From JAQWQB01 sp047636995 (GTDB lineage: Bacteria; Bacteroidota; Bacteroidia; Flavobacteriales_D; Sanyastnellaceae), in assembly GCA_047636995.1 (NCBI GenBank), contig JBLIGQ010000020.1, positions 1 through 42,553 on the forward strand: a stretch of DNA of 42,553 bases, given 5' to 3'. Below the pieces are notes generated by a model. The model worked only from the letters and a program-made list of their open reading frames with translations. It searched no databases and was not told the origin of the DNA. The translations under genes were made by a program, and so were the position numbers. Below, in pieces: positions 7,940 to 15,132 of the stretch (positions are counted from its first letter, which is position 1; every line of letters begins with the position of its first letter).

Positions 7940-7958
7940 TGTAGGTCTATCACCTACA
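7940..7958. repeat. Inverted repeat in a divergent promoter region
   Basis: TGTAGGT-CTATC-ACCTACA has perfect 7-base arms and a 5-base loop. It sits 22 bases before the LMW phosphatase ATG, between two divergent genes, a plausible operator or 5'-leader hairpin. No T-run follows on either strand, so it is not a terminator. Confidence 0.45.
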
Positions 7959-8003
7959 GAAATCGTTTGTCTTCGAACGTAAGTATACAAAACAACAGTT
8001 GAC

Positions 8004-8216
8004 ATGCGTAAATTTAAGTGCTTAAAAGTGCTGTTCATTCTTCCTTTTATGCTTTTTATACTCGGTGGGACTGGGTGTCAAGTTCAAAAGAATGACTTTC
8101 ACAAAAAGAAATGGAAGATGAAAAAAGGTCATCCGCCCATTCAGAGGTATTACAGCAAGTGGTCTGTTTTGAACAAACACAAGAATAAGAGCAAGAGGGA
8201 GTATAGGAAGAAATAG
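8004..8216 (+). CDS. Small, very basic putative lipoprotein
   Basis: The predicted product is 70 residues. A lipoprotein-type signal peptide (LFILPFMLFILGGTGC) would leave Cys25 as the lipidated residue; the remaining 45 residues are strongly basic (many Lys and Arg, ending SKREYRKK) with a few Tyr and Trp. I do not recognise the family. The combination of lipid anchor and polycationic tail suggests a surface or periplasmic protein that could bind nucleic acid, lipopolysaccharide or peptidoglycan, but that is speculation. Support for it being a real gene: a good signal peptide, a start just after a divergent promoter region, and a strong terminator right after its stop. Confidence 0.6.
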   Translation: MRKFKCLKVLFILPFMLFILGGTGCQVQKNDFHKKKWKMKKGHPPIQRYYSKWSVLNKHKNKSKREYRKK

Positions 8217-8220
8217 GATA

Positions 8221-8260
8221 AAAAAAACCCTAACGAGCTTTGTTGCTGTCAGGGTTTTTT
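8221..8260. terminator. Bidirectional intrinsic terminator
   Basis: AAAAAACCCT (8222-8231) pairs with AGGGTTTTTT (8251-8260); the A-run on one side and T-run on the other make it work in both directions. It lies between the stop codons of the small lipoprotein gene and dnaA, which converge. Confidence 0.8.
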
Positions 8261-8265
8261 GAAGG

Positions 8266-9696
8266 TTATTGGATGCTTAGCTTTTTCTCTAAGTCATCAA
8301 GGTATTTTCTGAAATGCTTATCGGTTTCCTGCAGGTTGTTAACTGTTCTACATGCGTGAAGCACAGTAGCGTGGTCTTTTCCTCCACAGTGAAGGCCAAT
8401 GTTAGCAAGCGATGACTTCGTCATTTTCTTCGCGAAATACATGGCGATTTGTCGTGCTTGAACGATTTCTCGTTTTCTTGTTTTCGATTTCAACAACTCA
8501 ATTGGTAGGTCGAAGTAATCACAAACCACTTTCTGGATGTAATCTATTGATACCTCACGGGCTGTGTTCTTCACAAACTTATCAATCATCTGCTTCGCAA
8601 GGTCAAGGGTGATCGACTTGCGGTTCATAGAAGCTTGAGCGATGAGTGAAATCAAAGCGCCTTCTAGTTCACGTATGTTTGTAGTGATGCTGTATGCAAG
8701 GTATTCTACCACTTCTTTTGGAAGCTCGATTCCGTCTGCATACATCTTCTTTTCAAGGATTGCGATGCGCGTTTCCAAAGAAGGAGTCTGAAGGTCAGCA
8801 CTCAATCCCCATTTGAAACGAGAAAGCAAACGTTGTTCCATTCCTTGCATTTCCACAGGAGGCTTATCACTTGTAAGCACAATCTGCTTTCCTGTTTGGT
8901 GAAGGTGGTTGAAAATATGGAAGAACACATCTTGTGTTTTTTCCTTGCCGCTGAAGAACTGCACATCATCAACAATCAGTACATCCATCATTTGATAGAA
9001 GTGACTGAAATCGTTCACGCTGTTGTTCTTTACCGCATCAATGAACTGGTGCGTGAATTTCTCAGAAGAAACATATAGAACAGTCTTTTCAGGAGACTTG
9101 TTTTTAATTTCAATTCCGATTGCGTGTCCAAGGTGGGTCTTTCCTAGACCTACGCCTCCATAAATGAGCAGAGGGTTAAAAGAAGTTCCTCCAGGTTTGT
9201 TTGCTACCGCGAATCCAGCTGATCTAGCTAAACGGTTGCAATCGCCCTCAATAAAGTTGTCAAAAGAATAGTTAGGATTCAGGTTAGAATCAATGTTCAG
9301 CTTACGAAGACCCGGAATGATGAATGGGTTTTTGATTGGGCTGTCACTCATATCGAGTGGCATTGATACCGAAGGATTCTTAATGGCCTTCTTGTTGGTA
9401 GTAGGAACCTTAACCGTGTAGGGGTTGGCATTGTCATAGTTGTTCTCCATGATAATGCTGTATTCCAATCTGCCATCTTGGCCAAGCTCCTTGCGGATAA
9501 TTCGTTTCAATAAGGGCACATAGTGCTCTTCCAGCCATTCGTAAAAGAACTGGCTTGGAACCTGAATAGTTAACACGTTCTTTTCCAACTTGACCGGTTT
9601 TATGGGCTCAAACCAAGTCTTGAATGCTTGCATACTTACATTGTCTTTGATAATATCAATGCAATGTTGCCAAACCTGATTATAGTCCTTTGTCAT
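8266..9696 (-). CDS. dnaA: Chromosomal replication initiator protein DnaA
   Basis: The 476-residue protein has all four DnaA domains. Domain I (about 1-80) contains the W-x-x-C start and the helix that contacts helicase. A low-complexity linker follows (about 85-140). The AAA+ domain has Walker A GGVGLGKT (180-187) and Walker B LIVDDVQ (240-246). The DNA-binding domain IV has the DnaA signature GKDHATVLHACRTV (439-452). It binds DnaA boxes at the origin and opens the duplex. The gene stands alone, with no dnaN next to it, as is common in Bacteroidota. Upstream, AAAAGTTA (9725-9732) reads TAACTTTT on the minus strand, a one-mismatch -7 element 28 bases from the ATG. Confidence 0.99.
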   Translation of the reverse strand: MTKDYNQVWQHCIDIIKDNVSMQAFKTWFEPIKPVKLEKNVLTIQVPSQFFYEWLEEHYVPLLKRIIRKELGQDGRLEYSIIMENNYDNANPYTVKVPTTNKKAIKNPSVSMPLDMSDSPIKNPFIIPGLRKLNIDSNLNPNYSFDNFIEGDCNRLARSAGFAVANKPGGTSFNPLLIYGGVGLGKTHLGHAIGIEIKNKSPEKTVLYVSSEKFTHQFIDAVKNNSVNDFSHFYQMMDVLIVDDVQFFSGKEKTQDVFFHIFNHLHQTGKQIVLTSDKPPVEMQGMEQRLLSRFKWGLSADLQTPSLETRIAILEKKMYADGIELPKEVVEYLAYSITTNIRELEGALISLIAQASMNRKSITLDLAKQMIDKFVKNTAREVSIDYIQKVVCDYFDLPIELLKSKTRKREIVQARQIAMYFAKKMTKSSLANIGLHCGGKDHATVLHACRTVNNLQETDKHFRKYLDDLEKKLSIQ

Positions 9697-9876
9697 GGTT
9701 GTTTTAAAATAAAGGGTGTTAACAAAAAGTTACTGCTTAGGGTGCTTTTTCCCTCAGAATGTATTATTCGTTTGGGAACACAAATATTTGGAGAAAAAAC
9801 TGAAAAAAAAAATGGTTACCCTATTGACTTTTTGATATTTTCATTCTGAGTGCTCTTCGTCGGAAAAGTCTGATAA

Positions 9877-9947
9877 TACTGCAAAGCATAAAAAATAATG
9901 TTGCGATTGCAGATTTGATTGCCTAGCTTGAAAGCCATTTTGCAGTA
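9877..9947. repeat. Widely spaced perfect inverted repeat
   Basis: TACTGCAAA (9877-9885) and TTTGCAGTA (9939-9947) are exact reverse complements 53 bases apart, and a related ATTGCAGATTT lies between them (about 9907-9917). It may be a protein-binding site pair; it is too widely spaced to be a simple hairpin. Confidence 0.35.
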
Positions 9948-10015
9948 CCCTTGGTGTTCTCTCTACACATTTCCAATTTACACCCTTTTTTTAGAAGTAC
10001 TTAATGCCAGTATCT

Positions 10016-10023
10016 TAACTTTG
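10016..10023 (+). promoter_or_regulatory. Candidate -7 element for the thioesterase gene
   Basis: TAACTTTG matches TAnnTTTG and lies 48 bases before the ATG at 10072. The -33 region shows no TTTG at the usual spacing. Confidence 0.4.
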
Positions 10024-10071
10024 AGATAAAGTCTTAATTAAAAAAAAACACCTTTCTTTTTTACGCAACAG

Positions 10072-10476
10072 ATGCACACTTCAACAGTTGAAATTAGAGT
10101 ACGTTATGCCGAGACTGATCAGATGGGATTTGTCTATTACGGGAATTATGCCACCTATTTTGAGGTTGCCCGAGTTGAGGCACTTCGGAGCCTAGGATTA
10201 AGTTATAAAGAAATGGAGGTCCAAGGGGTGATGCTTCCTGTGGTAGATTTTAGCATAAAGTACCATGCACCTGCTACTTATGACGACCTTATTTTGGTGA
10301 AAACAACCATCAAAACTATGCCTACTAGCAAGATTCACTTCACCTATGAGTGCCTTCACGGTGATAAAGTATTAACAACTGCAGAAACAACACTGGTCTT
10401 TGTTAATAAATCTACAATACGGCCTACAAGGTGTCCGGATGACTTGCTAGTGGCGCTTCAGCCTTTCTTCACGTAA
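10072..10476 (+). CDS. YbgC-like acyl-CoA thioesterase (hot-dog fold)
   Basis: The 134-residue protein is one hot-dog domain of the 4-hydroxybenzoyl-CoA thioesterase family. The signature RYAETDQMGFVYYGNY (11-26) holds the catalytic Asp16, in the position of the YbgC/FadM aspartate. Such enzymes hydrolyse acyl-CoA thioesters in the cytoplasm. YbgC in proteobacteria sits in the Tol-Pal operon and is tied to envelope phospholipid turnover, but no tol genes are here, so the acyl substrate is unknown. The gene is a single unit with its own promoter candidate and a strong downstream terminator. Confidence 0.88.
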   Translation: MHTSTVEIRVRYAETDQMGFVYYGNYATYFEVARVEALRSLGLSYKEMEVQGVMLPVVDFSIKYHAPATYDDLILVKTTIKTMPTSKIHFTYECLHGDKVLTTAETTLVFVNKSTIRPTRCPDDLLVALQPFFT

Positions 10477-10517
10477 GGCACTGTCTTTTTAAATCACCGG
10501 CATTTTAAAGCACTAAA

Positions 10518-10547
10518 AAACGGCAAGCCATTTAAGACTTGCCGTTT
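10518..10547. terminator. Bidirectional intrinsic terminator
   Basis: AAACGGCAAG (10518-10527) pairs perfectly with CTTGCCGTTT (10538-10547) around a 10-base loop; a further A-run precedes it, helping the minus strand. It separates the convergent thioesterase gene and the secreted-protein gene at 10579. Confidence 0.8.
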
Positions 10548-10578
10548 AGAGAATAACGATGATTCGGGGTATTCTGAA

Positions 10579-11124
10579 TTAATTTCTTGAAAGAGAGGCA
10601 GTGGAATTCTGTTTTACTGATGAAAGGAAATGATCAAAGGCCAATTTGGCATAATCCATATCCCATTCCATTCGCTCCTTTGCAGGAACATAAACACATT
10701 TGGCCATAGGTCGTTTTTCACACGAGGAAAAATCGCTCTCTTTAGGCAGTTGAAATAGGGAGACATCAGTAAACATCTTGAACGACTTCTTGTTTTCGAT
10801 GGCGTCTACATTAGAAGCGTCAATGGTGAAGCTTTTAGAGATGTATCCTTCTTTACTGAAAGTAACGCTGTATTTTTTTCCGCTTTCAAGCACAACAGAG
10901 TAGAATCCTGTATTTCGATTAGGCTTCATGCTGATGGTGTCTTTAGCGCAAATGACCGTGACCATTACATGATCTACAAATGTGGTTGGCTTGTTTTCTT
11001 GAGGAGAAATGACTTCCTGTATTTGGCTGTCTATGACGTTCCCATAAAGTAACACTTTTGGTAAATCAGCCAATGCTCCAAAACTCATTAGAACACAAGT
11101 AAACATAAGTAAGGTAGTTTTCAT
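10579..11124 (-). CDS. Secreted protein with carboxypeptidase-regulatory-like (CarboxypepD_reg) domain
   Basis: The 181-residue product has a signal peptide (MKTTLLMFTCVLMSFGALA). The next region (about 25-110) reads like a small beta-sandwich of the CarboxypepD_reg type: LYGNVIDSQ, then VDHVMVTVIC, and GFYSVVLESGKKYSVTFSKEGYISKSFTI, as found at the start of TonB-dependent receptors and on many Bacteroidota envelope proteins. The C-terminal part carries CEKRPMAKC, two cysteines that could form a disulphide. No enzyme motif is visible. It is transcribed alone. Function unknown. Confidence 0.65.
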   Translation of the reverse strand: MKTTLLMFTCVLMSFGALADLPKVLLYGNVIDSQIQEVISPQENKPTTFVDHVMVTVICAKDTISMKPNRNTGFYSVVLESGKKYSVTFSKEGYISKSFTIDASNVDAIENKKSFKMFTDVSLFQLPKESDFSSCEKRPMAKCVYVPAKERMEWDMDYAKLAFDHFLSSVKQNSTASLSRN

Positions 11125-11219
11125 AAAGGTGGGGTTGTGGTTCTATACCTACCCTTATACTTCCCTTTTTCCTACAAGGTTACACTTTGGACTGTTTAAT
11201 TGACTGAGCATGATAGATG

Positions 11220-12212
11220 TTAATTGTCGTGTTCCCTTTTTCGAAGCTCTGGAAGCACCTTTGTTTCATTCTCTTTTGCAATCTCTTCTTTCAATTGCTC
11301 CAATGATTCAGGGAGAATATCATCCAATACGGGCTGTCCGGCATTGACCCAAGCAGTAAACCAGAGGCTTCCTACCGTAATAACTGCTTCGCGCATTCTG
11401 CGCTCTACTTGTCCGTTCAATCTCTGGTGGTAATCATTGCTAAATTCTTCTGAATAGACTTTCACCAGCATGCGTCCTCGTTCTTCATAACTGAACTTTC
11501 GGTCTTCTGGGTACTCTTCGGTGAGTTCTTTTTCAAATCGAAGTACACTATCAAGCGCGTTGTGACTTGCCTCAACGACCTCCCACGCTTTAGCTAAAGG
11601 AGATTCTATATAGGACGCTTGGCCAACAAAGAAGTCATAATTAGGTTCATACAGTTCTGGTAACCTGCTTTCCCAAAAGCCATGAATGCCATATTGACCT
11701 GAGAACTGACCATTATAGTTTTCAGTAGTATGCAATGGAACGTGGGCATCTGCAACATAATGTCCGATCTCTGCTGAATTTCTTAAAATGCGCTTGAGGT
11801 TCTTCTCTTCGAAGGCTTTTGTTAGACGGTAGGTCATGGTTGAAATGTGCCAAGGCACAATTCCGTATTCCATTAAAGTATCCTCTGAGAACTTTTCCAC
11901 GGCATCATTCCAGTGCCTTGGCATGAGCAAGAATGGATTGCAGTGAGGTTTATCTTTGCAGTAATGATCGATGTCAATGAAATGGCGCGGCGCTTCTCCT
12001 TTAACGCCATACCTTCTTTTGTCTGGATCTACCGCGTGCTCTGAAATGAAGTTGATGTGTTCTTTGTAAAAGCCAAAAAGTTCTTGAGGCAAAGTGAAAA
12101 CCGCTAATTCATTGATGCGCCTGTGCGCGAAAAAACCCCAGGGCGCTTCAGCTTTAAGCGGGAAAGCCGAAAGGCAGAAGATTAAAACAGCAAGTTTAGA
12201 CAGCTGTTTCAT
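11220..12212 (-). CDS. S1/P1-like zinc-dependent nuclease or phospholipase C superfamily protein
   Basis: From ATG 12212 the protein is 330 residues with a signal peptide (about 1-22). The mature N-terminus PWGFFAHRRI places Trp25 and His30 where S1/P1 nucleases use the first residue and a His as zinc ligands. Further ligand candidates are HFIDIDHY (His77), HYVADAHVPLHTTENYNG (His151, Asp155, His161) and GIHGFWESR (His177). This trinuclear-zinc pattern serves S1/P1 nucleases and PLC-like phospholipases; the periplasmic enzyme would degrade nucleic acid or phospholipid. A TTG two codons upstream is in frame, but ATG is preferred. The gene overlaps comB by 17 bases and ends a five-gene operon. 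The C-terminal 40 residues are charged and repetitive. Confidence 0.8.
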   Translation of the reverse strand: MKQLSKLAVLIFCLSAFPLKAEAPWGFFAHRRINELAVFTLPQELFGFYKEHINFISEHAVDPDKRRYGVKGEAPRHFIDIDHYCKDKPHCNPFLLMPRHWNDAVEKFSEDTLMEYGIVPWHISTMTYRLTKAFEEKNLKRILRNSAEIGHYVADAHVPLHTTENYNGQFSGQYGIHGFWESRLPELYEPNYDFFVGQASYIESPLAKAWEVVEASHNALDSVLRFEKELTEEYPEDRKFSYEERGRMLVKVYSEEFSNDYHQRLNGQVERRMREAVITVGSLWFTAWVNAGQPVLDDILPESLEQLKEEIAKENETKVLPELRKREHDN

Positions 12213-12945
12213 AGTCAAATTCTAATTTCACTAATTTTCCGTCCTTCATAATTGGAATGCACGTTAGCGTGTTAGGCGTGAGGCAGTACTTGACGTCTTC
12301 ATTCAAGTTTAATTTTCTCAATCGTCGTCTGTGTGATGAGGCACGCAGAAAGCTGAACATATTTTCCTTGGCTGACCGGTAAATGAACTTTGCTGCAATG
12401 GTTGAGTCTTCCTCCGCTTTGAATTGTCGGGATTCAATGAGCTGATCGGCAATAGCTCCGGCGCAGATGGTGTCTTCTAAGTTGAATTTATCTTTCCATC
12501 CCGATCCAAGAAGTAAGACATTTTTATTTTGATCAAGAAGCCATTTACAAACGGCATCTAGGTTGTTCAATGAGCCAATGATTAGGGTAGGAATTGAACT
12601 CGCTATTTGGATTGCTTTTGTTCCATTGGTGGTTGTAAGCACGACCGATTTCCCTTTGAGCTCTGGCTTTAGAAACGAATAAGGAGAGTTTCCAAAATCG
12701 AATCCTTCTACAATTTTACCGCCTCTTTCAGCAGCCACTATGTATCCCTTGTCTTTATATTCTTGCGCTTCTTCTATTGTTGCAACAGGAATGACTTCGC
12801 TCACACCGTTTTCAATTCCAGCACAGATAGCAGACGTTGCACGAAGCACATCTATCACTACGCAGATCTCATAATTGCCTTTATAGAGTTCAAATTGTTT
12901 TGGCGAAAAGCAAACTTCAACCCATTTTCTATCGTCTCCTTTCAT
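12196..12945 (-). CDS. comB: 2-phosphosulfolactate phosphatase (ComB family)
   Basis: The 249-residue protein carries the ComB family features: VVIDVLRATSAICAGIENG near residue 30, VAAERGG, GFDFGNSPYSF, and VVLTTTNGTKAI. ComB removes the phosphate from 2-phosphosulfolactate and was first described in coenzyme M synthesis of methanogens; in bacteria it occurs without that pathway, where the product 3-sulfolactate may be the end point. No comA or other sulfolactate gene is in this window. It overlaps gcvT upstream by 4 bases (ATGA) and the nuclease gene downstream by 17, so it is coupled to both. The family call is secure, the physiological role is not. Confidence 0.85.
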   Translation of the reverse strand: MKGDDRKWVEVCFSPKQFELYKGNYEICVVIDVLRATSAICAGIENGVSEVIPVATIEEAQEYKDKGYIVAAERGGKIVEGFDFGNSPYSFLKPELKGKSVVLTTTNGTKAIQIASSIPTLIIGSLNNLDAVCKWLLDQNKNVLLLGSGWKDKFNLEDTICAGAIADQLIESRQFKAEEDSTIAAKFIYRSAKENMFSFLRASSHRRRLRKLNLNEDVKYCLTPNTLTCIPIMKDGKLVKLEFDYETAV

Positions 12946-14045
12946 GCCTTGTAGAATGGTGGACGAACAACAATCGCCTTGATGACCTTGTTCCGTATTT
13001 GAATTCCAATTTCGGTTTCTTTGGCGGCATTTGCTTTTGTTACGTACCCCATGCCGATTGCTTTGCCAGTGCTGGGACTCATTGTTCCGCTGGTGACTTC
13101 GCCAATTTCATTTCCTTCTGAGTCTACAATCACATAGCCATGTCTCGGAATTCCTCTTTCGAGTAGTTCGAATCCAACAAGCTTTTTTGTTACACCTTCT
13201 TCCTTCTGCTTTTTTAAAGCCTCTGAATTGATGAAGTTCTTGGTGAACTTGGTGATCCATCCAAGTCCAGCCTCAAGCGGTGAAGTGGTATCATTGATGT
13301 CGTTTCCATACAAGCAGAAACCCATTTCCAATCGAAGCGTGTCTCTTGATGCCAGTCCCGCAGGTTGAATTCCAAATTCTTGACCTGCTTCCATTACAGC
13401 TTTCCAAACTTCGGCAGCGCCTTTATTGGGAACGTAAAGCTCAAAGCCTCCTGCGCCGGTGTAACCCGTTGCTGAAACGATGACATCTGGCACGTTTGCA
13501 AATCTTCCCATCGCAAAAGTGTAATACTCCATTCCTTCCAAATCAAGGTCTGTGAGTGCATTCAAGGTCTCCACTGCTTTGGGACCCTGAACAGCTAAAA
13601 GCGCATAATCATCGCTTAAGTTGGTCAATTTCGCATCGAAAGTGTTGTGGCTGTTGATCCAGTTCCAGTCTTTTTCAAGGTTAGAAGCATTCACAACAAG
13701 CAGATATTCATCTTCCTGGATTCTGTATACAAGCAAGTCATCTACAATGCCACCATTTGCATTTGGGAGACATGAATACTGCACTTTGCCATTCACTAGT
13801 TTGGAGACATCATTGCTTGTTACAAATTGCAACAAATCAAGTGCTTCAGGCCCTTTCACGTGGAATTCGCCCATATGTGAGACATCAAAAATGCCTACTT
13901 TTTCACGAACACAAATGTGCTCATCTGTAACTCCTGTATATTGAACAGGCATTTCAAACCCTGCAAATGGAACCATCTTTGCTCCCAATGCAACATGAAC
14001 ATCATGAAGTGGTGTTCTTTTCAAATCTGTAGTAGTGCTATCCAT
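12942..14045 (-). CDS. gcvT: Aminomethyltransferase, glycine cleavage T protein
   Basis: The 367-residue protein matches the length and motifs of GcvT: RTPLHDVHVALGAKMVPFAGFEMPVQY at the start (first part), VGIFDVSHMGE, GIVDDLLVYR, GYTGAGGFELYVP and the RDTLRLEMGFCLYGNDI segment. It transfers the aminomethyl group of glycine from the lipoylated H protein to tetrahydrofolate. gcvH and gcvP are not in the window, so the glycine-cleavage genes are dispersed, as is common in Bacteroidota. It lies 3 bp after the glycosyltransferase gene and overlaps comB by 4, within the minus-strand operon. Confidence 0.97.
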   Translation of the reverse strand: MDSTTTDLKRTPLHDVHVALGAKMVPFAGFEMPVQYTGVTDEHICVREKVGIFDVSHMGEFHVKGPEALDLLQFVTSNDVSKLVNGKVQYSCLPNANGGIVDDLLVYRIQEDEYLLVVNASNLEKDWNWINSHNTFDAKLTNLSDDYALLAVQGPKAVETLNALTDLDLEGMEYYTFAMGRFANVPDVIVSATGYTGAGGFELYVPNKGAAEVWKAVMEAGQEFGIQPAGLASRDTLRLEMGFCLYGNDINDTTSPLEAGLGWITKFTKNFINSEALKKQKEEGVTKKLVGFELLERGIPRHGYVIVDSEGNEIGEVTSGTMSPSTGKAIGMGYVTKANAAKETEIGIQIRNKVIKAIVVRPPFYKA

Positions 14046-14048
14046 ATT

Positions 14049-15128
14049 TCAATCTTCTTCGAGCAAATGTAGGAATTTGTGACGTTGGGAACGAAGGGAA
14101 TAGTGTTCCTCAATAAAAGGCCTGCATTTTTCAGCATAAGCCTGTCTAACGGTATGATTTCTGAGCAAAAAGGAAATGACGTTCTTCCATTCTGAAAGTG
14201 AGCTGCAAAGTACACCTCGGTCATGATTTCCAATAAGCTTCGTGTTTACTCCAACGGGGCTTGCAGCGGGAACAATCCCAAGTGCTTGGTATTGGATTAC
14301 TTTCAACCCGCATTTCCCCTCAGCCCATTCCTGATCTGTCAAGGGCATCAATCCGATGTGAAAATGAAGTAAATCTTGAATTTCTGTTTCTTTCGCCCAA
14401 GGAATAAAGCGCATTGGAGGGAATTCAATTTCAGGACGAACATCACTAATGACCACCAATTCAAAGGGGTTTGTTTTACAGAGCTCAGAAAGCGCCGGAA
14501 TCAAATCTATCAAATAGGGCAGCGTAGAGTGGGAGCCTGTCCAACCTATTTTCGGGAGTTCTGTTGCTTGATTTTGAAGGGTGTTATGCACGCGCTCTGT
14601 ATCAACTACGGTAGGAATCAGAACAGAATTTGGATTGTAGGTCAATGCTTTTTCGAGCAAGAATTCATTTCCGCAGACATTGGTGTGCGCCCACTTCATC
14701 AGTCGAAGGCTATTTCTATAGGGCTTCAGCCATGCGAATTTCGCGTTAGCAGAGGAGACATTTGGCATCCAAACGGCATCGTCAAGTTCGAAAATAGTCT
14801 TTTTGGCGAAGAACTTACACACCAAGTAGTTGTAGAGTGTAAACCCAAGTGGGGCTGTTTCACGGTGAATCCAAACCACATCGAACGAACGCATTTTTAA
14901 TAGGAGAAGATAGCGTCTGACAAAGCCTTTAAGAATTCCGAATGCCTTCTTTCCAGTCTTTCCTTCTTGAAAATAATCTGCATATACCGCTTCTGAAATG
15001 AAGGGCTCATAGACAAAATCAATGTCTGCGCCGCGCATTTCAGCCTCGTAAAGCTCTAGTCTAAAACGCTGACTAGGAGCTTCTTTTTGAGGATAGGGGA
15101 CTAGGAATAGGACTTTGCGTTTGGACAT
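14049..15128 (-). CDS. GT-B glycosyltransferase (GT4-like)
   Basis: The protein has 359 residues. The N-terminal half begins with KVLFLVPYPQ and contains FDVVWIHRE and IFELDDAVW; the C-terminal half has GWTGSHSTLPYL, VVISDVRPE and the donor-binding-type segment EGKCGLKVIQYQALGI followed by PAASPVGVN. This is a GT-B fold glycosyltransferase, probably family 4, moving a sugar from a nucleotide donor to an envelope or exopolysaccharide acceptor. Donor and acceptor cannot be told from sequence. It is sandwiched between the S9 peptidase and gcvT with 3-4 base gaps, so its placement looks operonic but functionally unrelated. Confidence 0.82.
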   Translation of the reverse strand: MSKRKVLFLVPYPQKEAPSQRFRLELYEAEMRGADIDFVYEPFISEAVYADYFQEGKTGKKAFGILKGFVRRYLLLLKMRSFDVVWIHRETAPLGFTLYNYLVCKFFAKKTIFELDDAVWMPNVSSANAKFAWLKPYRNSLRLMKWAHTNVCGNEFLLEKALTYNPNSVLIPTVVDTERVHNTLQNQATELPKIGWTGSHSTLPYLIDLIPALSELCKTNPFELVVISDVRPEIEFPPMRFIPWAKETEIQDLLHFHIGLMPLTDQEWAEGKCGLKVIQYQALGIVPAASPVGVNTKLIGNHDRGVLCSSLSEWKNVISFLLRNHTVRQAYAEKCRPFIEEHYSLRSQRHKFLHLLEED

Positions 15129-15132
15129 TCGT

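Larger units (their letters stand above)
9697..10071. other. 375-bp AT-rich gap between dnaA and a thioesterase gene
   Basis: No coding sequence is seen. It holds the divergent dnaA and thioesterase promoter candidates, an A-run (about 9801-9811), and a spaced 9-base inverted repeat (9877-9947). AT-rich DNA next to dnaA can be a replication origin, but no TTATNCACA DnaA box is visible here, so I do not call it oriC. Confidence 0.5.

Noticed and set aside
14850..14866. TGTTTCACGGTGAATCC, resembling a parS half site
   Set aside because: It has an extra base at the centre of the palindrome and only partial symmetry, and lies inside the glycosyltransferase gene; not a convincing parS.
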